The notes under the pieces are model-generated. The model made no database searches and had not been told where the DNA came from. It saw only the letters and a program-made list of their open reading frames with translations. This document shows positions 15,001 through 27,523 of a stretch of DNA of 64,000 nt, piece after piece (the first letter of the stretch is position 1; every line of letters starts with the position of its first letter). This stretch comes from Pempheris klunzingeri (Eukaryota; Chordata; Actinopteri; Acropomatiformes; Pempheridae), in contig NW_027254956.1 of the NCBI RefSeq assembly GCF_042242105.1, positions 347,896 through 411,895 of the forward strand, in the 5' to 3' direction. The position numbers and the translations under genes are program-made.

Positions 15001-17929
15001 TATGTCAGCCATTGTGCTCTCCTTCCCTTACCTTATTTCCACACTGAATGTGATGACTGCACAGAGTATCAAATATTTTGATTGAAAGCAATGCTAGAGG
15101 AAAAAATGGCTCTTAATTTTCTGCATGTCTCCTTGAGTTTCTGCAATGTGTGTTGTGGCCCTGAAGTCTGAGGTAATTCCAAAGATAGAAATCTGCTGAG
15201 AAACAATTTGGTTAATTGGTTCCAGTTTTTCTCTGCCTGGAGTGATTGTGTACTGTACCTCAAATATTTAGTTGCTATTGTGTATTTGATAGTGAGAGCA
15301 CCTTGATGGAGCAGTTTGACAAGGAGAAGGCCGCCCTCCAACAGTCCATCCATAAAAACAGTGCCTTAATTTCAGAAAAGGACCAGCAGGTGGAAAACTT
15401 AAGGAGCGAGGTGAGAATCTGATGCATGACGGTACTCTCTTATCGTCAGTAGATATGGCAGCTTATTGACAGAACAGCACAAAATGAATTCAAGTGAATC
15501 ATCTGTTGTGACAGATTCTGAGCAATAAAAAGATAAGAGCCTTTTATAACAGTCTTTAACAGTGAACCTTGCAGGAACATTGCTGAGTCTAATACGATGT
15601 TACTTCCTATTTGAGGCTGCATGCAAAGATTCTACCACTTTATGAACCTGAAAGTACAAGTTTAAAAGATTGTGAGCAAGAAGGCAGTGACACACATTTT
15701 CATCCTCTTAAAACCTGTTTTGAACTCAAACACACTGAGGAGTATGTACTCTCAGATCTTGACTTGCAGACTGAATAAATACTCAAATTGAATTTGTGCT
15801 TGTGATGCTGTTAGATTGTCACTGAGTGACAAAGTGATAAAATTATGTTTTAGAGCAAATAGTAATATTTTGGAACACAACATTCCTCCAATATTGAAAA
15901 GCATTTGTTGCCTTCTTCACAGCTGGCTGTATTACGTGGGGAAAGTGCCTCAGTTAAGACACTCCAGGATACAATTCAGGCCTTGGAGCAGGACAAAGCT
16001 AATCTACAGGAACGTGTTCAGAGACTAGAGAAGGCCCTGGCCGCAGGATCTGACACCATCAACCAGTCCTCAGGTAAGAATGAGCTTAACACATGAACAC
16101 AGCCAATATTTTTGGTTGCACTTTAGGTCAGTTTTCTGTGAGTTTTAACGAAAACAAGATTACAAAGTTTGCTCCTACATGTCATTTAACCTTTTACCTG
16201 ACGTTTCCAGGTGATGCAGTTGTGGACCAACTAAGGGAGGATAAGGAGACTGCAGAAAGTCAGGTGTGTATAACCTTCTCCTCATCCTGAATAATATCAT
16301 AATCATAGGCCTGGATAGGTTGAGGGATTTTGCCATTCATACATTCAGTGTAAAGATGCTTCCCTACCTTGGCTCACAGAATATTCTGGTCTGACAACAA
16401 CTTGGTCTAATTTACATTCTGGTCATTACTCGTTTGGGGCTGTTGTACGGGAACCGTCTGGCTGAATGCTGCGTGAAATGCGTGCTGCTTACTCAGACAT
16501 TTACTAACAAATACTACTTCTGATGTAGCAGTAGACTCTGCATTTTACTGTTTACTGATGACGCATGTAGCTGTTACAGTATAATGTTTTACAGAGGTGA
16601 GATGGATCTAAATTGATTTTACCTTTGAATGGAAGCATATTGAGCTTCTCGCATCATTTCAGTTCATACAGCTGTATAGAGCTTTTCACCCACAGTGGTG
16701 GGATGATGGTGCGTGTCCTCAGTCTCAGAACCTTCTTACTTCTCACCTCCAGCCTCTGTTTATTATAAAATGTTATACTGTATTATCTGTGTCAGTGATG
16801 ACTTGAGTGTTTTGTCTGGCAGTAGGTGGGTCCTAATTTGAGTCTTTTTTTTTTTTTTTTTTTCTATCTTCTCCCTCTCCTTCTCTTTCTTAAATCCCAA
16901 CTCCTCTGCTCTGCCCTGTCTCTGATGTTGGCAATGCTACACCACCATCAGGCAGCGGTTTGTTAATGTTTTTCATCAGCTTCACCTTTGCATGTTTGTC
17001 TGTCACTGTCAGTGTTTTTTCCAGTGGATCACATTGAAGTTGATGTCCAAACTACAAACTGTCCTCTTAAGACGAATGAAGCCTATTTTCTCAATACCTC
17101 TGTCTTTAGGGGACATCAGATCTACTAAGTAGTGCTTTTACTTAGGAAGACACTCAGTCAGTATTTTACCTAGTGACTCATTCCAAGCTTAGATTTTTCT
17201 TTGGAGGACAACTCACAGTGGCGATTTGGCATTGTAGTCACAATTGGGTTACTTATGTAGCGGATATGGTAAGGTATAGTCACTATTATCTATCTATAGT
17301 CCTTGTCATAGTATTGAGGCAAATTTTTGCACATAATACAATGAATAAAGTCCACAGGTAGACCCTATATCAATGTTTAAAATTTTGTGCAAGAAAATGT
17401 GTAGGATAATAGGTGATCATTTGCTGGCAGCAGCACTGATGCCACTGTTGCATCTCCTTTTAAAGATTGAGTTCCTGAATTCAGTCATCGTTGACCTCCA
17501 GAGGAAGAATGAGGAACTCAAGGACAAATTGGAGAAAATGGCTGCTGCTGCTCTCAATGGGAATAATCCAAGTGAGCTGGATAACTATGATAGGTAAGTC
17601 CTATTCATATCTGACCTTCTCAGACTTCCTCTAAAATAATGCCAGCTGTGTATCGCTGGACAGTTAGTTACATACGGACCTGCTTTCTTTTTCTCTGCAG
17701 TCATGACAAAGAACCTGTGAAGAAGAAGCCTCCCCCAAGGCTGTTCTGTGACATCTGTGACTGCTTTGACCTCCACGATACTGAGGACTGCCCCACACAA
17801 ATGCAGATGCCCGACTCCCCTCCACACACCACCTACCATGGCAGTAAGGGCGAAGAACGGCCCTACTGCGACATCTGTGAGGTCTTTGGCCACTGGACCG
17901 AATCCTGTAATGACGACCAGACCTTTTAA
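1..17929 (+). CDS. clip1: CAP-Gly domain-containing linker protein 1 (CLIP-170), 5' partial
   Basis: Microtubule plus-end tracking protein linking growing microtubule tips to dynein/dynactin and membranes. Coding exons: 1-340, 1240-1364, 1470-1686, 1798-1995, 2134-2225, 2426-2486, 5184-5288, 6497-7405, 7559-7675, 8057-8114, 8213-8296, 8395-8551, 8650-8815, 9026-9241, 10210-12663, 13725-13862, 14028-14134, 14325-14445, 14587-14639, 15293-15410, 15923-16073, 16211-16263, 17466-17593, 17701-17929; all joins keep frame (2131 residues here). The window opens at the end of CAP-Gly 1 ([15 protein letters not shown]). A Ser/Thr/Ala linker and CAP-Gly 2 with its GKNDG motif (1240-1540) follow. Next comes a very long coiled coil, then two zinc knuckles: CX2CX5HX4C, then CX2CX4HX4C. 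The C terminus is DDQTF. From memory human CLIP1 is about 1438 residues; this protein would be roughly 800 longer, nearly all from exon 10210-12663. The a/b teleost paralogue is not assigned. Confidence 0.97.
2487..5183 (+). other. clip1 intron 6, 2.7 kb, no gene seen
   Basis: Intron between the exon ending in TKGDLE and the exon beginning [20 protein letters not shown]. Contents are AT-rich unique-looking DNA. A C/T-rich stretch at about 4840-5170 gives spurious open frames on both strands. No alternative exon with good splice sites and similarity was recognised. Confidence 0.6.
10210..12663 (+). other. clip1: Giant 2454-bp coiled-coil exon of clip1
   Basis: A single open exon of 818 codons bounded by a TTTTCCCAG acceptor and a GAG|GTATTC donor, phase 0 on both sides. 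It encodes uninterrupted Lys/Glu/Gln/Leu-rich heptads with no proline-rich break. All other clip1 coding exons wholly inside the window are 53-909 bp. Because it is phase 0 on both sides it could be skipped without a frameshift, so alternative splicing is possible (inference). No equivalent is recalled in the canonical human protein. Confidence 0.9.
16264..17465 (+). other. clip1 intron 22, 1.2 kb, with poly-T tract
   Basis: Intron between the exons ending [10 protein letters not shown] and beginning [14 protein letters not shown]. It contains a T-run at about 16845-16863 followed by a C/T-rich tract. No coding or RNA gene was recognised. Confidence 0.6.
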
Positions 17930-18767
17930 AGCCTTTTTCACCCTCGTTCGCACAATCACCATATTTGCACATCATGTTAGATAATGCTGTGCTTTTGGGG
18001 TTTTGGTTTGTATGTGTGCATTTTGTGTGCTTGTTTTTGTCAAGCGTCTTTATTGTCCACGCCAGCCCTTAAGCGCTCTTACAGGAGAATGGTCTCCTCT
18101 TTCCAAAAAATCAGTCATCCAGATATACAACAGTTGACAATTTGTATTTGTGATAACATATGTTGTTGGAGGAAAGGCAGTTGGTATCCTGGGTGTGTGA
18201 TTAAGAAGATACTGTAGGTGGATGTATTGTGGGAAAAGTGATGGTCTTCATATCATTTAATTTATCAATATCCTGACATTGTTTGCACAGCTTGTTGGGG
18301 GTTACAAAGATAATATAGTACCATAAAAGGTGTTTATTTGAAACTGTAAATTACTTGATTGCAAAACAAATGTCAGTTTGCGCAAAAATTGGTGAGCTAT
18401 AGTTTATTTTTTTATGCCTGGAGATACTACATACTCTTTAAAGGTTTGATAGTATGTGTGTAATTTTGTGTAGGGTAATCACGGGGGAAAGATATGCTCG
18501 CTCTTGCCTGGAGTGGAGCAGTGAAACCCAGTGCTGTTTTGGCTTTAATGGGAACTTTTTTATGGTCTTCATTAAGCGACTGCTGAATGATTGGTAAGAA
18601 AAAAACAGTGAAACTTAAATGCACTTCACACTCACAACCTGAGGGGTTACACCCTCTGTTCCAGTGAAAGGGCCTTTCCAAAGTTTCTGTAATCAAAAGA
18701 TCATTTCTGTGTGAAACAATGAAATACCTAGGCATTTCTTTAAAAATGTTTTGAATATCTGTACAAA

Positions 18768-18794
18768 AATAAATGAAATTTATGTATAAATAAA
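18768..18794 (+). promoter_or_regulatory. clip1 polyadenylation signals
   Basis: Two AATAAA hexamers at 18768-18773 and 18789-18794, about 840 nt after the clip1 stop. They lie just before the convergent 3' end of lrrc43. Their use is inferred from position. Confidence 0.6.
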
Positions 18795-18909
18795 TCTCTA
18801 GTGATTGTTTAGTTGAAAGCACTATGTACTAAGCACAGTCTTAATGACAGTCTTATGTTCTAAGTTTTAGGAGGGAAAACAAATGCAGCCCATTTCAAGT
18901 TGTAAATAA

Positions 18910-18915
18910 TTTAAT
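18910..18915 (-). promoter_or_regulatory. Candidate lrrc43 polyadenylation signal (ATTAAA)
   Basis: TTTAAT on the plus strand reads ATTAAA on the minus strand, about 172 nt past the lrrc43 stop. It is a variant hexamer; use is inferred. Confidence 0.35.
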
Positions 18916-19086
18916 ATGCAATGAATCTCTACAGTATGTTCAAGTCAGCAGTGATGAGGGAAAGCAGGGAGGAACTTAAGGGTAGTTTGTAACACGGGTT
19001 AATCCAGAGATGAAGCTTGGCCTGAAAACGTGTGAAGGATGATAGTGTTGCGCTAAGATAAAACAGGACGGTTTGCTACAGGGGTT

Positions 19087-22000
19087 TTAGTGTGGGAACA
19101 GAAGCTGGTGAGCTTCAGACACAGACTGCCATTTCTCCAGCTCCACGCTCAACTCCACAGTCACTGGTTCCAGCTGAACGGACACAGAGTTGTATCTGTG
19201 GCCATCCATCTCACAATCCTTGCTTCCCTTTTCCTTGCCTACAAAGGACAACAACAAACATAATTCATAATTCTTTAAGCAGGCAAAAATGAAAGACTTG
19301 ACTGACTGAAAAATCAAAGCACAACCCTTTACAATTTTAGATATTTTAAGTTGGAAAAGATATCTGACGATTGATTAACCTTTTGATGCTGCTGTGTTCT
19401 TCTTTTGAGTACCACTGCCTCCCCTCTGCTGTGATTCCTTGTTCTCCTTCTTCTTGTCTTCTTTGATTTTCTTTCTCAGGTCCTAAAAATTAGTGAAAAA
19501 TATATCCCACACGAAATAAATCAGATTGGCAATTTATAACCCTATTGGCTGTCCCAAACGTTGCTAGTTTTTTCTCAATTTGAATTTTAATCCAAGCTGT
19601 TTTTTGATAATCCCAGTGAAATGGATCAGATAATGACATGTAATACTAGAGATTATACTATTTAAGCAAAGCACAGGCTGTGTTTCATGTAAACTTGCCT
19701 TCTCAAGCGTTTGTGTGGCTTCCACCTCAGACTCTGTGTACAGAACACCAAAGTCACAGAGGACATCAACCTTCTGACCTCTTTTGACCAGGCTTTGCAG
19801 GGGGACATGGGCAGACCCAAGGACTCTTCTGATGGGGGCATCCTGGACCAGCTCTGCTACAGATTTCTTCTTTTTGTCTTTAGACTTGTCTTTAGTGGAA
19901 GCAGATTTTATTGGAGACTGGGGAAGATATCATAGACAAGAAAATCAGATGCAGTCTAACATTATCTGCCTAAACAGACTTCAAACACCTACCGACAGAA
20001 ATGTTGTCCTCTGGAAAATGCACCCTAACAAACCATTCACAAGTTTGTTTGTGATGTAATTGTTACATACTGTATATTACAGAGTTCTGCTGCTATAGAT
20101 TTATTGAACCACAATACACTCTAACATGTGGCCATAGTATAATGAGATGAAGAACAGCAGAGCTGAGTGAGTTGGAGCAAAAACATTATCCTGGAACCAG
20201 AGGTAAAAATCCAAATACTATAGCTATGTAGCCAGGTTAATTTTAGCACATGGTTTGTCATAATAATAGACAGATGGTCAGCAATCAGTATTCCAGTAGG
20301 AATGAACAATCCAGGACTTCCCTGAACATCCAGTCAACAGATCTGTTGACACATGGCTGGACCACCAGCTGACTAATGCAAGGTGTGACCACAGTTCCTG
20401 GTTCTTTAGGAATTAAATGATAAGCTCACTTCTTTCCCTTTCCCGCCCTTCTTTTCCTTTACAGTTCGGGTGGGTTTGGCCACCGACACGTCCTCAGAAG
20501 CTGCAGGCCATGACAGGACCTAAAATGTCAAATGCCAGAATATAAATCCTAACATACTTAGCGTCTAATTTTTTACCCCATCAAACCATCTTTTTGGTAC
20601 CTTTTCCTCCTCTATTCTCAGATAAAGTCCTCGATTGAGAAATCTCTTCAAGCCTCCCAGATCACGAACAACATGACTTTGTGAGTCAGTGAAGTCCATG
20701 CACTCTGACCATGTCAGCTTTTTAGTGGTGTGTCTTGACACTGTAGAAAAGGAAATCAGAAAGTGAGTGTCTGGCATACAGAGGGTATTGCAAAACCACA
20801 GAAACAAGCCAGGCTTCTGACGAGCCATAGACACATAGTTGAGAAGAATACATACAAACAAACCACAGATAACATGGTGACATGATAATGCTTGATAAAT
20901 GATCAGTATAATAATCTGTCATCTGTTTCAATGTGCGCAACTCTCCACTGGTTGTTCTGACTGTTCATTTCTCTGAGGAAAGCTGTTTCTACAGAAACTG
21001 ATAAGAAAAAGTTCATCCCAGTTACACAGGATACATTACTAAGTTGAATAAATCCATCATACTGACAGTATTTCCAATCTCTCTTACACGATTGCATTGA
21101 AACGTCATACAATATTTAATCTTTCCGTATAAGCAACTTCCTCAGCTCTATCAGTTTGTGATTGTTGTACAGCGTTCTCCTGTAGGGCTGAAACCAGTGC
21201 ACATCAAATGAGGTATGAGGTGCTATTACCATGTGCAGTATCATCAACATTTTTGCTTGCTTGTAGTTTCGCATTAAAGGAGTCGTCTGCTGTCACATGT
21301 GCCATGGCTGCTGCGACAACTTTAGACTCACTGTAGAATTCCTGTGAACAGCACCATAAAAAAGAGAGAAGTGCTGAGCTACAAAATGGTGAAAATATGT
21401 TTATTTATATTTAATCTAATCTTTCTGAAAAGTGTGGGAAGGATACATCACCATGTTAACAAGTGTTTGATGATTAAGGAAGTCATATGTGATAAAATAG
21501 CTGTAGGTGACAACAGGGAAGTCAGGAGCATTATCTAAACTCATCAGTGGGTCTGGGATTCCCCTCATCCTGCCAACACTGACTGTGGCCGATGCATGGT
21601 GCACTATCAGACCTGTAGAAAAGAAAACGATCTTGGTATTATTAACTGTAGCTACGCTCTTGATAAAGATGAAATGACACAGCTGCTTACTTGGGAAATT
21701 AAAAAGAAGCGTACTAATTGATAGCACAGTCTCACCATTCATCTTGGTCAAGTCCCTGAAACAATGTCTTTCCTCAGGGGAGATCCATGAGGCGTCCAGG
21801 CAAGACAACTGTGGGAGACTGTCCACAGTGAAGCCCGGGTAGCAGGACGCAAGAGTGAAGGGGTTTCCCTCCAGCACCAGCGTCCTGAGGCAGGGGAGTG
21901 TGCTCAAGGCGTTCAGCAGGGCCCGCTGGTCCTGAAACTCACAGTCACTCAGGTCCAGACACACCAGCTGTGGCCTGAGGTCAGAGACAGTCAGTGTTTG

Positions 22001-24669
22001 TACAGAGCAGTGTGTTTCACTGCAAGACTGACAATTTAGATTTAGTTTTACTCTTCCATAAAGTTGGGGGACTTTGAGATGGCCAAAAGCTACAGAGACC
22101 AATATATCCTGACTTTTAGTCCCCTAGTATGGATCAAGCTCCAAAAATGATGGATCCTACATTACCCATAATCCATCTTTTATTAAACCCCTGCTTTGTA
22201 AATGCCCACTTCTCTCTGATTGTGACATATTTTACAAATAAGTTGCAACTCTAAGCTGAAAAATCAAGCCTGCAACACACAAACTTTGCATATTCAGTCC
22301 CAACACATGACAACAGATGTATAGAAAGCTGAGCTTGTGAGGTCAAGTGACCCCATCACTCCTAAATATCTGTAAAAGTTTCTATAATTTGGATATTTTC
22401 CTATGTTTAATTCATTCAACTGGTCATATTGTTTTGTTTTAAAAATTTTTAAAAAGTTGTATGTCCCACAGTCACTGTACATGATAATCTAAAAGCTGTT
22501 GTCTAAGGGTCTTTTCTACTCCACCAGGAATAAATTCTGACATTATACAGCTATTGTCACAATCAAGTACTCTTTGTGATGAATAAACTGAATGTCATAG
22601 GTAAAACCCGTGGAGTTTTTCTTAGTTATTTACAATTCTGTTTGATGATGAATAAGGACGCCTAAGAAGAGGATTTCCATATGATAACCATTTTAGATGT
22701 AGTAAGCTGATCTTCAAAGTATTTGCTTCCTGTAATTCATCAGGAAATACAAGTATTTTTTATATAATATAGTTTTTATATAAACCCATTATATTTTACT
22801 TTGTTATCTGCTGACAAAATGGGAGAAATGGCGTCATTTTGTTACAGTGTGAACTCCCACTGAAACCACATTTAGTAGATCTGCAAAGATTTTCTACCTA
22901 ACAGGGTAAGCTGCAGTCATCACTGTGTCAGCATCAGCTGACTATTTTGGCAGGAAAACATATTTCCTCAGTAGGTGTCATCACTCAAAAGCTGTCACAA
23001 AAATGATGTAATGGCAATATCTTACCTTACAAACTATACAAAATCTTTTTCGTTTGACCTAGTTTTGGCTTATCTCTTTAGAAATCAGCTGTGTGTACAC
23101 AGTGTGTGTGTGTGTGCGTGTCTAACTAACCAGTGTCTTCCTGTAAGATGAGAGACGTCTTCATGTGAACCCAGGATGTTTGAGCCAAGGCCAAGGTAGT
23201 GTAAGTGAGGAAGCCCATGGCTGGTCAAACTGCTTAGAGAAGACAACCAGTTGGCACGTAGCTCCAAAATCTTTTGAAAGAAACATTTACAGTCAAACAG
23301 CTGCTAGTCTTTGACCCATGAGTTAAAATTGTCACGTATGTTGCAGTGCTGGACACACCTTAACCAGTGATGTCACAAGTTGTTTTACTTTAGACATGAT
23401 GGAGAAGCAAATTAAATCTCCCTTGGTCTGACTAGCTGCAGAGGAAGCAGCCACAGGACTGACTGACCTTCAAAGTGCTGGGGAGGTTTTCTGGAGGGAT
23501 TTCTGAAATTTTGTTGGCACTCAGCACCAATTCCTCCAGCTTTGAGAACTTCAACAGGCCGGCGTCGATGACAGATACCTGAACACAACACAGACCAAAC
23601 ATCAAGTACATTTTTTCACAAGCATCAAACTGTAACTGACATCAATGGTTATTCAAAGTCTCTTAGCTACCAGAGAATCAACAAATTGAAAATGTTTATA
23701 TAGTAGTAGTTTATAGTATAGTAATAGTTTATTTTATAGTACCCAAGTGTCGGTACGCCTGACTGCTCACCGCTGTGGGCCTGCATGACTCCCATTGCTA
23801 CAATAACCATTATTTTAGTAATTATCCATGATTATCATGTTATTCATTGTTGCCATGTTCCTCCGATTATCATCAATAAAGTTACTATTGTTATTATGGT
23901 TGTAGTTGCACAGCACAGCAAGCAACCACCAAACTAAATTGTTGGGTCTCTCTTAATGAAAGACTTTGGTGAAGAATTGCTCTTTTTGAAAAGTGTCTTG
24001 ACATAATATTTGTAATGAACTGGCACTGTATAAATGAAGATTGATTTATTGATTTATTGATAATCTTACCATAACCTTTGAGGATGCTATAAAAATGTCA
24101 AGGCTTGTATATTAAAGTAAAAGACTAAGAAGCTTGTGCTGTGGTTATGTGAGAATGGGTGAATTGCTTTCATCACATTAAAAGTACAACCTTTGGGTGT
24201 AGGAAAAAAATTCAGTCCACTCACGCCCTTGTCCACAATGCAAAGTGTTGTAAAGTAATTGTGAATGAAGTCAGTGTGCAGGGGTTCAGGTGTGAGCACA
24301 GCCAGCTGTCTCAGGGCTGGAGCTTGGGGGCTCCATGATTCATCATGCCACCATGGAGAGTGAGGGCAGCTCAGCAGATCCAGAAGGGCGTCTGTCTCCT
24401 CTCTCTCTGCTCCCTTTGCATTTTCTTTGGTCTTCCTCTGAGGACATTATCACATTATATCATACACAAAAAGAAAGCTACTATGTGCAGTGATGAGAGT
24501 GCCATAAACCACTAAATAGACTTATATATTTTTATCTAGAAAACACACAACACAAGCAATTTATAGCTGAAAAAAAGCTCACCCAGCTGCCATATCCACA
24601 AGGAAAGTCATTCAGACACAGGCGGTGAATCTGCTTCTCTAACACAGCAGAAAGTGTGTTTGAGCTCAT
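19087..24669 (-). CDS. lrrc43: Leucine-rich repeat-containing protein 43
   Basis: Minus-strand gene, 12 coding exons in transcription order: 24583-24669, 24225-24437, 23468-23578, 23131-23270, 21736-21974, 21452-21612, 21230-21341, 20601-20740, 20430-20519, 19699-19917, 19380-19482, 19087-19238. They sum to 1767 nt, giving 588 residues. Start MSSNTLSAVLEKQIHRLCLN; end SEAHQLLFPH. Residues about 105-255 are LRRs (KLEELVLSANKISEIP, HLHYLGLGSN, QLVCLDLSDC, LRTLVLEGNPF), followed by an LRR-cap-like SPEERHCFRDL. The C-terminal third is Lys-rich and lower complexity. Human LRRC43 is about 656 residues and lies beside IL31 and MLXIP, which agrees with the neighbours here. It is known as a cilium-associated gene; an X-box lies 137 bp upstream. 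The exon 6 donor at 21451 is the least certain boundary. The exon 10 donor is GC. Confidence 0.9.
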
Positions 24670-24805
24670 TCCTGCTAAAGGTAGTAACTCTGTGACATGT
24701 GTAACCTCGAAGAGAGACTCAGTAGCTGCCGCATATAGTATAATGTGTGGTCACTTTGTCTTTTCGGGGAAGAGGCCCTTGGTGTTTATTTACAAGCGGT
24801 TGTCG

Positions 24806-24818
24806 GTTGCCTAGCAAC
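24806..24818 (-). promoter_or_regulatory. RFX X-box upstream of lrrc43
   Basis: GTTGCCTAGCAAC is a perfect match to the RFX X-box consensus GTNRCC-N(0-3)-RGYAAC and is nearly palindromic. It lies 137 bp upstream of the lrrc43 start codon. RFX factors bind such sites in promoters of ciliary genes, which suits lrrc43. Binding itself is inferred. Confidence 0.75.
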
Positions 24819-25079
24819 AGCTGGGACTCACTCCAGGAACACTGACAGGACTTCAGGACGTCTGTGCGTTCAAACGTGTTTCAGCTCAGCCTGTTTAGCT
24901 ATGGCAAAGTAAATACCTGCTGAGAAAAATCTAAATCTATTCATCAAACTGGACATCATCTAATGCAAACACACAGAGGACGTCCCAACAAATCCTCCTG
25001 CTGTGGGGGATTGTTTGTAAACCTACTGAGAAACAAGACAAGTTGAGTTTATAGCTGTGATAGCAGCTCTGTGAAGATG

Positions 25080-25540
25080 GATTTACTAACATCAACATGG
25101 TAAAGCACTCACAATGACAATGCTACCATGCTAATATTTAGCAGGAATAATATTTACCATCTACTATCAACTATCTTAGTTAGGATGTTAACATTTGCTA
25201 ATTAACACAAAACACACAGTACAGCGGAAACTGATGAGTAGTTTTACAGGTATTTGGTACTAAATGAAATGTGAGGAGATAATCTAAGGCCCAAATTCCA
25301 TGTCAGTGTTATAATATTTAATATTTGTTGAGACATTTCAGCAAAACATTTCACAAATATTCAGCTGATGGTAGCACTAGAAGGAAAAAGTTGGGGTCGC
25401 CAAACCCAGAAAGACTTATCCTCTGGGGACCATGGATGTCTGTAGAAAATGTCATGGCAACCCATCTAATAGTTGTTGAAATATTTCAGTCTGGACCAAA
25501 GTGGCCAACAAACCAACATGCCAGGCCTGGCTAAAGACAT
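25080..25540 (+). repeat. Teleost dispersed repeat (unclassified, old copy)
   Basis: The stretch follows a repeat recognisable from many fish genomes. It runs from the 'ATGCTAATATTTAGCA' and 'GTTAACATTTGCTAATTA' blocks through 'GGGGACCATGGATGTCTG' and 'AATAGTTGTTGAAATATTT' to 'CAGTCTGGACCAAAGTGG'. The copy is diverged and internally shortened. The class was not determined from sequence alone. Confidence 0.65.
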
Positions 25541-27523
25541 ATTGTTAAAGTCATAAATAAATGGAAAGAGCCTCCTTGTTCTTAGATTCAGACTCCAAAT
25601 AAAGCTTTAAATAAAAAGGGCTGTGAATACCAGTGCTACGTTGTGAGTAGGGAGTAGATTTTTCTTGTGAAATCATCAGGGCTGAGTAATGGTCAGCATT
25701 TTTTTAACCAACAAACCACAGGTAAAACAGTTTCCCTGTTGTCCACAATAAAAGTATCTCAGAAATAGGACTCTTGTTTCTAGGGAAATCATTATCAAAT
25801 GCAGTATATTTTGAACTTCTACGTCATGGTAAAGGCACCAATCACATCAATATGACTCAACAGGTCATATTTGCACATCAGAGGTGTTGGCACAGGTCCA
25901 TGGAAACAGGACTCATTGCAGATAAAAAGCAGGAAATAGGTAAAACCAGTGTTTTAATCCAGAAATAATATTGTTGGATTAGGGCAGGCTCCAGCTATAC
26001 ACTATCTACCAGTGGTGGGCCGTCAGGGCCAGCAAGGCCTTTGTCGCGTGTTCGTTTTTTTCGATGAAGGACAGGCAACTTCTCTCATTTAAGGTGTTTT
26101 ATTTTCTGTGTGAATAAGTATTGAGCTTGATCAAGGACTCAGTCTGAGCTCTGAAAACCACAGTCAGCAAGCTGTTAGTCTGTAGCCAACAGGTCCCAGA
26201 GTGAGCCCCGAAGCACATATGCAATAACAGTATATACATTCCACCAAGAATACAATTATTTTTGATTGGTTGACTAGGTGGGGAGTAGCCGTGGATTTAT
26301 GCTTGGCCTTCCCTTCGTTGGTGCACAGGCTGGTCCCAGCCTCTTGGCATCACGACCTTCATCCATCAGCCGTACCTGTAAACAAAGTATCCTCCCTGGT
26401 GACCTTTCCCTATCCCTATGTGAGTGCTTCTTACAATGGAATCTTTCTGAGAGCATCCCTCCCCTGCAGTTATCTCATCCTGCTGTTCCAGTAACGGCCT
26501 CTCACCAGCCTCATCCCTGGAGCTCCCAGTACTGGGTGTGAAATATAGTTTATGAGGTGTGTAGTAGTGCATGTAAGCGTGCTTGTGCTTTCTTGCCATA
26601 AACATCCCACTTAATCATCGTGTGTCTGGCCCTTCAGAACCTGGGGCCAGTGCTTGTTCCCCTCTATCAACTTTGGGGTATGGCTCTTCCCTGTGGCGGT
26701 GCATTGCATTAATATGTCTCTCCCTGCAGATTAAAAACAGTGCATACATTGTCAGTAAGAACTGAGCTTCCAGTGTTAGCAACACAAATGGTTCTAATGG
26801 TTGATTATATAGTGTTATTAGTTCACTCACAGGTCACTTGGTTAGTTCAAATAAAGGTTATACAGTTTACTATTAATATAATGTTAGTCATACAGTTATT
26901 ATTGCTAATTTAAAATCCAGTGTTCGGTAATTAGTTTTACATATAGTGTTGTTAGTAGCTACAAGTTTAAGGCACACAGTATTATATATTTGGCCTTTTT
27001 ATAAGTAGTGATTAAAAGTAGTATTAAAAGTAGTATTAAAATTCCCCACACCTTCTCTGCTGGCCTAAACTCAGAATCACTGATTTACGTTTTAATATTT
27101 TCCCATTAATCTTTTTAGATTATTCCTAATAGTCTATGCTCTTCATTTCATAGCGTGTCTCTGTGTCTCTGGGCTGGGGTGCTTCCAGCAGTGTATGTCT
27201 ATGTTAGAGCTTTTATCCAATCATATTTCAGCAATCATGTGTTGCCAAGGTCAAAGAAATCTGCCCTGAGGCCTTCAGAATCAAAAGTGAAGCAGCCCGT
27301 AGCTTAAAATACATCGCAATGAAACTGTTGCTTTAACCAATCAGATTTCGAGTTGGTGACCCCAGGGCCATCTAGCAGGCGTATGATGACGTCAGTATTT
27401 TCACGTCCTCTGATTGGCTGGTCAGAGAGCTTAGCCAAAGCTAGCGATTCTTATCTGTAGCGACCTGCACAAGCTAAAACTTTATCATAATCGTAAGTAT
27501 TAATAGCAGTTTTTTTAACCCAC

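Noticed and set aside
17585..17984. Frames opposite and beside the last clip1 exons
   Set aside because: Other-frame shadows of the zinc-knuckle exon.
20903..21112. Possible additional lrrc43 exon (FLSVSVETAFLREMNSQ)
   Set aside because: The lrrc43 frame would meet a stop there, and flanking exons already join in frame without it.
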